From Vibrio brasiliensis LMG 20546 (GTDB taxonomy: Bacteria > Pseudomonadota > Gammaproteobacteria > Enterobacterales > Vibrionaceae), in NCBI RefSeq assembly GCF_000189255.1, contig NZ_AEVS01000101.1, positions 62,001 to 126,000 on the forward strand: a DNA stretch of 64,000 nucleotides, written 5' to 3'. The notes below the pieces were generated by a model that worked only from the letters and a program-made list of their open reading frames with translations, was not told where the DNA came from and ran no database searches. A program made the position numbers and the translations under genes. Of the stretch, positions 1 through 9,537 are shown piece after piece (within the stretch, counting starts at the first letter, position 1; each line of letters begins with the position of its first letter).

Positions 1-219
1 AGGGTTATAGAAACAGACATGCTCGGTATCTGACATATAGAAGATACCATCATTGAGTACGTCGACCACATGTCTAAAGTGGTTGTCCATCAATTCATCA
101 AGTTCTGCACCAGTCAAAATACTGGCTTGAGTCGATTCACTCTCAACCGAGTCAACACTCATCTCAGAGACAAGAGTGATCTTAGGTCGTGGAGATATGC
201 TATTTATTGACTGTGACAT
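1..219 (-). CDS. PAS-domain signalling protein, N-terminal part only
   Basis: The first 73 codons of a minus-strand gene that runs off the left edge of the window; ATG is at 219-217 and the frame stays open to base 1. The first 40 or so residues are polar and low in complexity. They lead into a stretch (about residues 45-73, including DVLNDGIFYMSDTEHVCFYN) that reads like the start of a PAS sensor domain of the kind found ahead of sigma-54 activators, histidine kinases or diguanylate cyclases. No output domain is visible, so the protein class cannot be decided here. No signal peptide is apparent, so the start is cytoplasmic. It is divergent from the LysR gene to its right. Confidence 0.6.
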   Translation of the reverse strand, partial: MSQSINSISPRPKITLVSEMSVDSVESESTQASILTGAELDELMDNHFRHVVDVLNDGIFYMSDTEHVCFYNP

Positions 220-619
220 TGGTGACTAAGGTACCTACAAGACAATTTTCTGGTCAATTTTTAATACTTTAACGATTTTTACATGAGTATCGTGTCAGTA
301 TTACATTAAATAATGATGAATCTCTAGCAGATGGCTCCCATTATTTGTTAATAAATCAAAAACATTGCCCTGCACTGACAAGTTAACTAAATATAGTGAT
401 ACTTTGAACAATTACACAGCATCAAAAGTTAACCTGTTGTTCTAGCGCAGTATGACCAGATTATCCTCTGAAAACAGATTGTTATGTTTCGCGAGTAAGT
501 AACTGTTTTTCTTTTTTTGCGATCGCTATACTGAGACTAAATTCATAAGCAATTGACGTTTGTCGGCACGCGCTGCTTCAGTTAGTTCGATAAGTCTGCG
601 TTGTAGAACCGGAACCAAG
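220..619. other. AT-rich divergent intergenic region
   Basis: About 400 bases separate the PAS gene (leftward) from the LysR gene (rightward). The stretch is AT-rich and must hold both promoters. I see no convincing operator, hairpin or small gene in it. Confidence 0.5.
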
Positions 620-1510
620 ATGAAATCACAACTCGATCTTAACCTACTTAAAGTCTTACCTTTACTTGAAAAACACCGTCAGCTTAAGCCTGTAGCAAAA
701 GAGCTAGGCAAAACTGAGAGTGCGGTGAGTAAGCATCTTGCGAAGCTAAGGGAGCAGCTTGATGATCCTCTGTTTGTCAGAGGAGCATTTGAGTTTGAAC
801 CCACTGAGTTCACCATCGAACTATTGCCAAAGATTACCGCTGGCTTAGATATGATTGGTGAAGCGGTTCAGAGAGGGGAGTTTGATCCCGCGTTATACGA
901 CAAACCTATCTATATCGCTCTGCCGAGTCTTGGTCAGTACTTAGTTGGTAAAGAGTTACTGCTCGATTTAATTGCTACCTTTCCCAAAGCAAAGATAAAC
1001 ATTACTACCTGGAATGAGTCCTCCATTACCGACATTCTCGATGAGAGACTGGATATCGGCGTCCAGTACTTCAATGAAGAACTGACCAAAACGATCTTCC
1101 AGCAACATTTAGGAAAGTACAAAGGTGCGATCATCAGTGCAGAGAAGTACGCCCATCGCAGCATTGAAGACAAACTGGCAATGCCTTATATCATGATGGA
1201 AATGAAGGGTTGGCAGGATACCAAAGCGGTAACCAGTCAAGCATTGGAGAAGCACGGAATTGAGGTAAATACTATCGCTACCGTCGATAATATTACCTGC
1301 CTGTTTGAAGTGTTAGAGAGTATTGAAAGTGCCACTCTATTGCCATTTACCAGCCATGTTCAGCTGCACAATAAGTTCTCAGTGACACCTTTACCGGAGC
1401 ATTTGCAGTTGGAGCATCCACCTTCAGTGGTTGCCAACTATAAGCTGGTCAACCATGGTAATCCGCTCCATCAACTACTGGCACAAAAGATTAAGCAGCA
1501 TCTTTTCTAG
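620..1510 (+). CDS. LysR-family transcriptional regulator
   Basis: A 296-residue LysR-type regulator: N-terminal winged helix-turn-helix (about residues 3-60, with the motif AKELGKTESAVSKHLAKLRE) and a C-terminal effector-binding half. The open frame extends upstream to 560, but the ATG at 620 gives the normal LysR length and puts the helix-turn-helix at the expected distance from the N-terminus. The DLNLLKVLPLLE opening places it in the group with YidZ, LeuO and NodD-like members. Its 3' end overlaps the convergent LuxR-type gene by 20 bases. The target genes and ligand cannot be read from the sequence; the divergent PAS gene is the nearest candidate. Confidence 0.85.
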   Translation: MKSQLDLNLLKVLPLLEKHRQLKPVAKELGKTESAVSKHLAKLREQLDDPLFVRGAFEFEPTEFTIELLPKITAGLDMIGEAVQRGEFDPALYDKPIYIALPSLGQYLVGKELLLDLIATFPKAKINITTWNESSITDILDERLDIGVQYFNEELTKTIFQQHLGKYKGAIISAEKYAHRSIEDKLAMPYIMMEMKGWQDTKAVTSQALEKHGIEVNTIATVDNITCLFEVLESIESATLLPFTSHVQLHNKFSVTPLPEHLQLEHPPSVVANYKLVNHGNPLHQLLAQKIKQHLF

Positions 1511-2123
1511 TTTCGCTCAGGTCGACGTAGATATGTTGCTGAATTCGCATCAGCTCAACAATTGAGTCGACTTTGTATTTGTCGAGAATTCTCGCTTTAT
1601 AAGTACTGATTGTTTTTGAGCTTAGAGACAAGAGTTCTGAGATCTTCTTATTACTGTACCCTTTGATTAGGTAGTTAAACACCACGGTTTCTCGCTTTGA
1701 TAAAGTGGTGTTGCGTTTTTTAAGGTTGTCGCTGTTTTTGAACACAGCATGACCTTTTAACACGCTAAGTACCGCTTCTTTCAGAACCAGAGTATTTTCA
1801 AGTTTAGACACGTAGCCATTGGCCCCCAGTGACTTAGCTGTTTCTGAATACATTGGATGCTTACTGCTGGAAACAAACAGGATACGTCCTTTGTAGCCGA
1901 ATGCTCGTGCACGTCTTACAAACTCGAAACCGTCTGAGCCTTCGAGGTCGACATCTAATACCACTAAATTGATATCGTGATTTCTGATCAACTGTATGGC
2001 AAACGTGGCGGAAGGAGCCTGTAATACCTGAACATTAGGCAGAGTCTCATAAAGCAGTTGAGACAGCGCTTCGCGCATAATCGGTTGACTATCAATCACT
2101 AATGTATGAGTTGAGGACATCAT
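1491..2123 (-). CDS. NarL/FixJ-family response regulator (REC + LuxR HTH)
   Basis: A 210-residue two-component response regulator. The receiver domain (about residues 5-120) carries the phospho-acceptor aspartate in LVVLDVD and the conserved lysine in YVSK. The C-terminal LuxR-type helix-turn-helix (about 140-200) contains LSKRETVVFNYLIKGYSNKK. Two adjacent ATG codons (2123 and 2120) could start it. The architecture is like FimZ/BvgA-type regulators, but no histidine kinase lies next to it, so the partner is probably elsewhere. It converges on and overlaps the LysR gene. Confidence 0.85.
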   Translation of the reverse strand: MMSSTHTLVIDSQPIMREALSQLLYETLPNVQVLQAPSATFAIQLIRNHDINLVVLDVDLEGSDGFEFVRRARAFGYKGRILFVSSSKHPMYSETAKSLGANGYVSKLENTLVLKEAVLSVLKGHAVFKNSDNLKKRNTTLSKRETVVFNYLIKGYSNKKISELLSLSSKTISTYKARILDKYKVDSIVELMRIQQHIYVDLSETRKDAA

Positions 2124-2278
2124 TATTACTTTCTCGCTATTATTTTAATCTATGATGCTTCCATGCGAATTATCCGATGGCGCTAATGTAAGAGATAGCT
2201 GACGGAAAAGGGGGAAAGGGGTATTTTCCAGTTCGGAAAAACTGTCAATAGAGGGTAAAGTAGGTCAGTGTAGAGTTA

Positions 2279-3061
2279 TTATTCTATATATTGGCTAAGG
2301 ATTTTATCCAGAGTGCCGTCACGCTTGAAGTCAATAATTATCTTGTTAACCTGTTGAATAAATTCACTTTTATATGGATATTTATCTGGTGAAATCTTAG
2401 TGAAACCGAGGTAACCCTGTTCACTGCTGACTGAACTACCTAATTTCATCTTCCAGCTTGAATCGATGACACCTTCTTGCATCAACAGCTTCACTTCCCA
2501 AACAATGGAAAGCCTGTCATTGACATAACAGTCGATACGATTCTTATACAGGTTGAGGATATTATTGCGGTTACCCTTAGCCTCAATCAGTTTTATCGTG
2601 CCTTTTTTCACCTCTTCCCAGAATCTGTTACCTCCAAGGGCAAATGACTCGTTGACACCGACAGTCAAGCCCAGATAATCATCGGGCCATTTATTTAGCT
2701 GACGCTCCTTAACACTGTCTGGATGACAATAAACCACAACCTGTTCATCGAGAATGGGTTCGGAGTAAGGCGAGATGTAGAGGCGTTTGTCAGGGTAGTA
2801 ATAGGGAGGGAACAAAGCAAAGCCTTCGCCTGTTTCAAGCAGCTTCAGGCCTCGTTTCCAGGGAATGGGGGTGAGCTTAACTCGATACTCGGGCATCTTC
2901 TCGAATACTGCTGCAAGAATATCGACGTAAATTCCTTTTAGCTGCCCATCGACTGAATAGCTATATGGAGGGTATGAATCATCGCCGTAAACCGTTACGG
3001 GAGTCGGGGGATGGTACGCCCAACAGACATTGCTAAACAGAACAAGTATTAACCACCTCAA
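2279..3061 (-). CDS. periplasmic solute-binding-like protein (SBP family 3)
   Basis: A 260-residue exported protein. Residues 1-15 form a signal peptide (hydrophobic LILVLFSN, ending CWA before YHP). The remainder follows the family 3 bacterial solute-binding fold: an early YPPYSY segment, a GIYVDILAAVFEKM helix, and a C-terminal DGTLDKIL helix typical of amino-acid binding proteins. No permease or ATPase gene is next to it. As with many solitary Vibrio proteins of this kind, it may act as a sensory or orphan binding protein and not as part of a transporter. The ligand cannot be assigned. It is separated from the upstream S4 gene by a divergent promoter region. Confidence 0.75.
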   Translation of the reverse strand: MRWLILVLFSNVCWAYHPPTPVTVYGDDSYPPYSYSVDGQLKGIYVDILAAVFEKMPEYRVKLTPIPWKRGLKLLETGEGFALFPPYYYPDKRLYISPYSEPILDEQVVVYCHPDSVKERQLNKWPDDYLGLTVGVNESFALGGNRFWEEVKKGTIKLIEAKGNRNNILNLYKNRIDCYVNDRLSIVWEVKLLMQEGVIDSSWKMKLGSSVSSEQGYLGFTKISPDKYPYKSEFIQQVNKIIIDFKRDGTLDKILSQYIE

Positions 3062-3169
3062 GACGACATCACCTTATGGTTGTTGTTTGTTATAGTTAAC
3101 TTTAGTTTATTTCTCGACGCTTAGAGATTAGACTTTCATTTTTATCAGTGAATGACCCCAAGGTATGGT

Positions 3170-3601
3170 ATGAGCCAGGATTACGAACAGGGCGAAGAAA
3201 TCGAAATTGAAGCGATTGGTATTGAAGTCTCTTCGCAGCCTATTGAGCTGTATAAAGTGTTTAAGATCGCTAACCTGGTCGGTGGTGGCGGTGAAGCTAA
3301 GCACCTAATTGCTGAAGGTTATGTGGCGGTGAACGGTGAGCTTGAGACCCGAAAACGTCGCAAGCTATACGATGGCGACTTCTTTGAGTTTAATCAGGAG
3401 TATTACATCGTTATCTGTGATGCACCGGTGACTGAGCCTGAAGAGAAACCAGTCAAAGCTGAAAAACCAGTGCAGCCTGCGAAAGATAACAGCAAGGCGA
3501 AGAGCAAAAAAGCAGCCAAATCTAAACAAAAGTCTAACCAAGTGGAATCAAAGCCAGCTAAGAAAAAGGGTAACGGACGTTCCTCGATAGACTTTTTCTA
3601 A
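3170..3601 (+). CDS. S4-domain RNA-binding protein (YbcJ-like)
   Basis: A 143-residue protein with an S4 RNA-binding module at about residues 20-80 (VGGGGEAKHLIAEGYVAVNG, then RKRRKLYDGD). A lysine-rich, proline-containing C-terminal tail (about 90-143) probably adds nonspecific RNA affinity. The frame is open from an ATG at 3152, but the ATG at 3170 has an AAGG ribosome site six bases ahead and gives an N-terminus that begins directly with the acidic segment before the S4 fold. S4 proteins of this type bind structured rRNA or tRNA; the exact substrate is unknown. A strong terminator follows. Confidence 0.8.
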   Translation: MSQDYEQGEEIEIEAIGIEVSSQPIELYKVFKIANLVGGGGEAKHLIAEGYVAVNGELETRKRRKLYDGDFFEFNQEYYIVICDAPVTEPEEKPVKAEKPVQPAKDNSKAKSKKAAKSKQKSNQVESKPAKKKGNGRSSIDFF

Positions 3602-3611
3602 TTACGTTGCA

Positions 3612-3640
3612 AAAGGGCCTCAACAGGCCCTTTCTTATTT
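3612..3640 (+). terminator. intrinsic terminator after the S4 gene
   Basis: Perfect nine-base stem AAAGGGCCT / AGGCCCTTT with a CAAC loop, followed by CTTATTT. It sits between convergent genes and probably stops transcription from both sides. Confidence 0.85.
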
Positions 3641-3648
3641 GTGGATGG

Positions 3649-5385
3649 TTAGGTCCGAATGTGGGAGATCACCTGATTGAGATCGTCGACATTTTGTTGC
3701 AAGTCGATCACTATCGGTTCCAGTTGATTAATGGCCTCATTCATATCAGAAGAGAGGTTTTTTATATTCGCAAGGTTACCTGATATCTCATCACTAACGG
3801 CCAGCTGTTCCTCTGTCGCCGCTGCGATAGAGGTGTTGAGTTTGTGAATTTCAGTGGCAGAGCCTTGAATAGTACCAAGTGCATCGTTCGCTACGCTCAT
3901 ATTGGTACGTGTCGATTGCATTTTCTCTGCGCTGCTCTCAATGGTCACCGTCGACTCTTTAGCTTTCTCCTGCAATGTCGAAATAATGCTTTCTATTTCT
4001 CCGGTTGAGTCTTGGGTGCGTTGGGCAAGAGAGCGAACTTCGTCAGCAACCACCGCAAATCCACGCCCTTGTTCACCTGCCCGGGCTGCCTCTATCGCCG
4101 CATTAAGTGCGAGCAGGTTAGTCTGTTCAGCTATCGCCTTAATAACATCCAACACATTGCCGACATTACTCGACTCTTCAGCCAGTTGTTTAATAATGTC
4201 AGAAGTATTGGTGAACTCTCCCTCTAACTGAGAAAACTCGTTGGTTGTTTTATCGAATACCTGTTTACTGGTAGAGGCTTCTTTTTCTGCGCTTCCTGCA
4301 TACTGCTCCGCCATATTAGTGCTTTCAGCGACATTGGAAAGGGCAGTGGTCATCTCTTCCATCGCTGTTGCAGCCATTTCCATTTCTTGATTTTGTTGAC
4401 CAGCCATATCGATGTTTTTCTGGGTAATCGATTGAATAGATTGGGAAATGTCTGAGATGGTAGTGTTTACCTGATTGATTTTGCTGATGGTCTTAGCATA
4501 GCTAATCAAAACCTTGTTGATGGTGGTGCCTATAATGCCCAGTTCATTATTGCTCTTATCATCTACGCGTAAGGTTAAATCGGAATCGGTATCGACTTGC
4601 TGAAGTAAAGTCGCCATTTGATCAATCGGTTTTACCACTCTGCGGTTTACTAACACATAACCGACAATCGCAATGACAAACACTGCGATTAAGGAGATAT
4701 TACCGATCATCACTGTGGTTTGAACTTCTTTTGCTGCCATATCAAATTGTCTGTTCGTTCGGTCTTCTAACTGTTTGAAGAAGGCATCGATTGGCACCAT
4801 GATTTTGGCTTTTTCTTGGTGGTATTCTTTACTGTGCAATAACTTAGCCGCCATGGCTAGATCTGGCTCCCCTCGAACCGTGTAGTTTCCGGAGCTATCA
4901 GGATACAAGCCTTTCACCGCGTTCATCGCTTTGACTTCCATATTGACTAAAGCGTCTGAGTTTTGTTGGGCTTGTTGTAACAGTTTGAATTCAGATTGGG
5001 TGAAGCCTAAATTCTCCATCATTTTTTGCAGCGAGATACGCTGACCGTCAGGTTTTGGCTTTTGACCATAGTTCAATACCAGATCCCAGTATATGGTGTG
5101 GTAGTTCTCTGGACGCGCTTTCTGGCCATTACGAATCGCCAAAATATCCATATACATTTTTTCGTAGCTGTCATCGGCGGTCAAAACGTAGGTGCGTCCT
5201 AAGCGTGTAAGGTCGTCGGAGCTTTGACGTAATTCGTCAGCAGCCTGGTAAGAGTGATAGCGGATTTGCGCCATATCATCTACTTTTTGCAATAAACCGT
5301 TAAGCTGCAGCACTGTCACTACACTGATCACAATGCCTAAGGCAATAACCCCAAACACCAGTTTCATTGTATTGTTAATGTTCAT
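3649..5385 (-). CDS. methyl-accepting chemotaxis protein
   Basis: A 578-residue chemoreceptor. ATG 5385 is chosen over the longer frame (5415) because AAGGGA lies eight bases ahead. It has a transmembrane helix at about 6-28, a large periplasmic sensor (about 29-215), a second helix (about 218-240), a HAMP region ([14 protein letters not shown], about 245-295), and a long cytoplasmic signalling coiled coil with the CheW/CheA tip [19 protein letters not shown]. There is no C-terminal CheR-tethering pentapeptide. The periplasmic domain is homologous to that of the hybrid kinase encoded immediately upstream: both contain the ordered landmarks QSSDxLTxxxRxYV, a YWDL motif, and DLAxAxxLLxSKxYxxEKAKIM. 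The ligand is unknown. Confidence 0.92.
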   Translation of the reverse strand: MNINNTMKLVFGVIALGIVISVVTVLQLNGLLQKVDDMAQIRYHSYQAADELRQSSDDLTRLGRTYVLTADDSYEKMYMDILAIRNGQKARPENYHTIYWDLVLNYGQKPKPDGQRISLQKMMENLGFTQSEFKLLQQAQQNSDALVNMEVKAMNAVKGLYPDSSGNYTVRGEPDLAMAAKLLHSKEYHQEKAKIMVPIDAFFKQLEDRTNRQFDMAAKEVQTTVMIGNISLIAVFVIAIVGYVLVNRRVVKPIDQMATLLQQVDTDSDLTLRVDDKSNNELGIIGTTINKVLISYAKTISKINQVNTTISDISQSIQSITQKNIDMAGQQNQEMEMAATAMEEMTTALSNVAESTNMAEQYAGSAEKEASTSKQVFDKTTNEFSQLEGEFTNTSDIIKQLAEESSNVGNVLDVIKAIAEQTNLLALNAAIEAARAGEQGRGFAVVADEVRSLAQRTQDSTGEIESIISTLQEKAKESTVTIESSAEKMQSTRTNMSVANDALGTIQGSATEIHKLNTSIAAATEEQLAVSDEISGNLANIKNLSSDMNEAINQLEPIVIDLQQNVDDLNQVISHIRT

Positions 5386-5465
5386 TGTGTTGATCCCTTT
5401 AACTAAACGAATCAACCGACGTTGTTTTATGTTCTAGCTACCAAATATCAGTCTAGCTGTAATTT

Positions 5466-8400
5466 TTATGGTTTAGGAAATTGGTTTAATAGCTCTTTGG
5501 CCAGTTCAAATTCAAACCCTTCAATGGCATCAATAAATTGTGATTGCTGCTCCGGTGTCCAAACACCAAACTGCTCTGCATCTTGTACTATGGCGAGCGC
5601 TTCCACATCATATTCATCAACAAGAGTGACCAACTGTTGATAGAGTTGTTTTGGGTCGACCTGCAGTTTGGCAGGTTGTGGCTGGCTTTCTTGTTGCCAC
5701 TGGGTTAACTCTTGGTGCAGTTTTTCAACGATAGCACTGCTTACTTCGAGTTCGCCCAACGCTGTTTTGCTGTGTTCTTTGATGCTCCGTTCCATTTTGC
5801 CAGCAAGCTTAGCAAGCAGTTCAATCCCCAGGTTGGCTGAAGACCCTTTCAACGAGTGAGCCATCCTTGCGGCCATCTCCCAGTCCTCTTTGTCGACAAC
5901 CTCTTTAAACATCGGCAGCTCTTCCAGTTGGGTCGCGAGGAAGCGTGACAATATGGAGAAGTAACTCTCTCTGTCACCGCCAATATCAAAAATGGCTTGT
6001 TCGAGGTTGATACCCGACAGGTTTGGCAGGTCTGAATTATCAGTTGGCGCCGGTTCTGATGTTGGCTGCGAAGGTGATGATGACTCATCGCTTGGCAACA
6101 GATGCTGGCTTAAAGTCTGATAAAGGTTACGAACATTAATCGGCTTGGCTAAATGGCTATTCATCCCAGCAGCGATACATCTGTCCACGTCACTTTGCAT
6201 TGCGTTGGCGGTCATCGCGATAATAGGCAACTGCTGCCAATCCGGGTTACGGCGGATTTGCTCGGTTGCTGATACGCCATCAAGCACTGGCATCTGCATA
6301 TCCATCAGGACCAGATCGACCGGATGTTGCTCCAGCATATTAATGGCTTGTTGGCCATTATCCGCGGTGAGCACGTTGACGTTGGTTCCCTTGAGTAGAC
6401 CAATAGCGACTTCCTGATTGACTTCATTATCCTCAACTAAGAGTATTGTTTGTCCGCCAAACACGGGTTTTTCAAGCTGATTAGCCGGGGTGTTGCGCGT
6501 GACATGTTCTATACCAAAGCTGTCCATGATTGCGTCAAGAAGGTTAGATGGATTGACTGGTTTGACTATCAATGAATCAACCAGTTTAGAGCTGGCCTGA
6601 TCGAGAGATATTTCACGCCCGTAGGCAGTGACAAGGAAGTTTTTTGAATGCTCCAGTAATTGCTCGTTTTGCGCTGTTTGGAGCAACTCAATACCGTTCA
6701 GGCCGGGCATGTTCCAGTCAACAAAAAGCAGGTCGAACTGACTATTACGTATCTCATCGAGCGCTTCAAAGCCGTTGCTGACCGCTTTTGCGTCAAAATG
6801 CATCGCGTTAAGCAGGGTGACCAGAATATTACGTGCCGAATCATTATCATCGACGACAAGTGCGCGTTTTCCTGCCAGCCCGGCGACAGGTTTAGATATG
6901 TCACGCATTTTGGCTTCTTGTAGGCCACATGTAATGGTAAAGGCGAACGTTGAGCCAGCACCAAGGGTACTGCTGACTGAGAGTTGCCCGCCCATCAGTT
7001 CAACGAGCTGTTTGCTAATGCTAAGCCCAAGACCAGTGCCGCCAAATTCACGAGTAATGCTGCTGTCTGCTTGAGAGAACGCATCAAATAAATGGGCGAT
7101 TTTTTCTTTATCAATTCCAATACCAGTATCTTTCACTGAGAAGTGCAATACAACGTCACGTTCTGTGAGTAGCTCTATACGAACAGCGACGACTACTTCG
7201 CCTTGCTCGGTAAACTTGACCGCATTTCCACACAGATTAACCAGGACCTGACCAATGCGCAGTGGGTCACCAATCAAGCCTGTCGGAACCTGTGGATCGA
7301 TATCGAGTAAGAATTCGATTTTTTTCTCCTGCGCTTTTAATGAAATGACATTGGTTAAGTTGTCAAAGACCTCATCAAGGCTGAAATCTATGGTCTCTAT
7401 GTTTAACTTGCCAACTTCAATTTTAGAGAAATCGAGTATGTCATTAATAATGCCAAGCAGGTTTTTGGCGGACTCATTAATGCGGGTTAGGTACTTATGC
7501 TGTGCGGGATCGAGTTCAGTGTTGAGTGCCAAATGAACCATTCCTAGTATGCCGTTCATTGGTGTGCGAATTTCATGGCTCATATTGGCAAGGAATTCAC
7601 CTTTGGCGCGGCTCATGGCGTCTGCGGTTTCTTTAGCGTCACGTAGCTCAGTCTCCATCAGTTTACGCTCCGTCAGGTCGAGCAAAATCCCGACTATGCC
7701 TGAGACTTTACCGTGACTATTGTTGAATGAGGCTTCGCATACCAGCATGTCGCGGGTTTGTAGATGCTGATCAAGCAGCGACAATTCATAGTTTTTGCTT
7801 CCTTGTTGCAGGATTAACTGTTGATGAGTCTCGCTGAAACATTGCGATGCATCTTGCTGGCTAAAGACCTGTTGCGGAGTTTTTCCTATGATCTCCTGCA
7901 TGGGTAAACCACAAAGCTCGCTGAACTTAGCGTTAACCGTTAGATATTTCCCTTGTGGGGACAGGCAGTACATCGGGTTAGGGGTAGCGTTTAAGATCTC
8001 CTGATTGAGCTGAGACTGTTCCAACACCTTTTGCTCTGCTTTTCTTTGTAACTCTATGTTCTGACTGAGCTGGATACTGACAGCAAGGTCATCAAGCATT
8101 TGAGTGAGCCACTGATACTGAATATCGCTCAACGTTTCCGTAGTACCTACTTCAAGCAGCGCGACTGGCTGTTCGTTTACGCACAGAGGGAAGTAGTAAA
8201 GCTCATTTAGCTCAAGACTGCCGCCACTAACCGGCATTGTGTATTTGCCCGCCAGTGACTTCATGCTATATGGCTTGCCGGACAGAAGTACGCTGAGTTC
8301 AGTAGAGCTGGTATCAGAGATAAAACTGTCATGTGAACCTTCATGGCCAGCGCCCGCAATGCGAACCAACTGATCATCTCTGTACAGCGACAGACCAACT

Positions 8401-9422
8401 TGTTGGATAGGGAACTGGTGGAGCAGGAACTGGGTAACTTCCTGGCACAAGTTAATCGTCGACTGACTGGTTCTCAACACAATATTGAAGTCTTTAAACA
8501 GTGTGTTTTGATTTAATTGCTCGGCAATGTGGTGGAAAACCACATTGAGGCTATCGATAAACCTTTGCAGTTCAGCGTAGGCTTTCTGCGTGATGGTAAA
8601 GGCGTAATCCTTCTCTTTCACTTGATGCACGACGGTTTTTAGTAATTGGCTGAGAGGACTGATATAAAGGTGCCAGAGCAGCGTGAAAGAGAGCGCGATT
8701 GAGGCAAGCAGAATGGTCATCAGAACCAGATAAATACGGCGGTATTCTTGTGTTTGCTGGTCAACATTAGCAATGTTGTTTTCTATTCGGAATAGGATAG
8801 CCTGATGCGCAGAGCCAACCGCACGCATGATCTTGGCTTTTTCGGCGAAATACCTTTTGCTGTAAAGCAAGGACTGAGCGTAAGCGAGGTCTGGTTTCCC
8901 AGTATCAACCTCGGTGCCGTTGTCGACCAGCTTGATTCCTTTCACTGCTAAAAAGGCTTCACGCTCTAGGTTAACTAAGCCGTCAGAGAGCATAAGTGCG
9001 CTTTTGAGTTCAAGAAACTCTGCTTCACTGATTCCTGACTCTCTTAGGCGGGTTAATAAAGGCACGCCTGTGGGCTGCTCACCGTCAGAGAAGGTTTGCG
9101 ATGAATTAGCAATCAGATCCCAGTACTCATACTCATTCCCTTGCGGGATAGGGATGTCTCCGTTACGTACGGCAAGTACTCGATTAAACAGTTGTTCCCA
9201 GTATTGGTCGCCTGTTACCACATAAGCGCGGGCAAATTTAGTCAGATGATCTGAGCTCTGCTTCAGCTCTTGAGAGAGGCGGTAGAAGCGGTGTAAGTCT
9301 TCTAGATAGGTGTGGCCCTGGGAGCGTAACTCAGACACTTTATCGGTAACCACTGACATGGCTACCGCACAAATTCCCATCGCGAGGAAGAGCAACATAA
9401 ATAAGGTTCGTATAGAGCGCAT
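5466..9422 (-). CDS. hybrid sensor histidine kinase (GAF-PAS-HisKA-HATPase-REC-REC-HPt)
   Basis: A 1318-residue membrane hybrid kinase. Start 9422 is preferred to 9458 because it gives a clean N-terminal membrane helix and has GAGGAAGGA upstream. Approximate order: helix 5-25; periplasmic sensor 26-225; helix 229-252; short HAMP-like linker; GAF-like region 300-425; PAS 475-590; HisKA with the phospho-histidine in SHEIRTPMNG near 616; HATPase with N box NLCGNAVKF near 732 and DTGIGI; two receivers with aspartates near 901 (FVDWNMP) and 1041 (LMDMQMP); and HPt with AHSLKGSS near 1187. This permits a full His-Asp-His relay inside one chain. It is divergent from the REC-HD-GYP gene, its likely phosphorylation target, and shares its sensor domain with the adjacent chemoreceptor. 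Confidence 0.92.
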   Translation of the reverse strand: MRSIRTLFMLLFLAMGICAVAMSVVTDKVSELRSQGHTYLEDLHRFYRLSQELKQSSDHLTKFARAYVVTGDQYWEQLFNRVLAVRNGDIPIPQGNEYEYWDLIANSSQTFSDGEQPTGVPLLTRLRESGISEAEFLELKSALMLSDGLVNLEREAFLAVKGIKLVDNGTEVDTGKPDLAYAQSLLYSKRYFAEKAKIMRAVGSAHQAILFRIENNIANVDQQTQEYRRIYLVLMTILLASIALSFTLLWHLYISPLSQLLKTVVHQVKEKDYAFTITQKAYAELQRFIDSLNVVFHHIAEQLNQNTLFKDFNIVLRTSQSTINLCQEVTQFLLHQFPIQQVGLSLYRDDQLVRIAGAGHEGSHDSFISDTSSTELSVLLSGKPYSMKSLAGKYTMPVSGGSLELNELYYFPLCVNEQPVALLEVGTTETLSDIQYQWLTQMLDDLAVSIQLSQNIELQRKAEQKVLEQSQLNQEILNATPNPMYCLSPQGKYLTVNAKFSELCGLPMQEIIGKTPQQVFSQQDASQCFSETHQQLILQQGSKNYELSLLDQHLQTRDMLVCEASFNNSHGKVSGIVGILLDLTERKLMETELRDAKETADAMSRAKGEFLANMSHEIRTPMNGILGMVHLALNTELDPAQHKYLTRINESAKNLLGIINDILDFSKIEVGKLNIETIDFSLDEVFDNLTNVISLKAQEKKIEFLLDIDPQVPTGLIGDPLRIGQVLVNLCGNAVKFTEQGEVVVAVRIELLTERDVVLHFSVKDTGIGIDKEKIAHLFDAFSQADSSITREFGGTGLGLSISKQLVELMGGQLSVSSTLGAGSTFAFTITCGLQEAKMRDISKPVAGLAGKRALVVDDNDSARNILVTLLNAMHFDAKAVSNGFEALDEIRNSQFDLLFVDWNMPGLNGIELLQTAQNEQLLEHSKNFLVTAYGREISLDQASSKLVDSLIVKPVNPSNLLDAIMDSFGIEHVTRNTPANQLEKPVFGGQTILLVEDNEVNQEVAIGLLKGTNVNVLTADNGQQAINMLEQHPVDLVLMDMQMPVLDGVSATEQIRRNPDWQQLPIIAMTANAMQSDVDRCIAAGMNSHLAKPINVRNLYQTLSQHLLPSDESSSPSQPTSEPAPTDNSDLPNLSGINLEQAIFDIGGDRESYFSILSRFLATQLEELPMFKEVVDKEDWEMAARMAHSLKGSSANLGIELLAKLAGKMERSIKEHSKTALGELEVSSAIVEKLHQELTQWQQESQPQPAKLQVDPKQLYQQLVTLVDEYDVEALAIVQDAEQFGVWTPEQQSQFIDAIEGFEFELAKELLNQFPKP

Positions 9423-9537
9423 TAAAAAGTGTCCTTCCTCAGCTAGATAGCAGTGCAAGTGGGAGTGGCTTGTCTATAGTTATTGATAAGTTTAGTTATT
9501 GTTCTTCTGGTCGATAAAATTTTTTAGGATATTTTCT

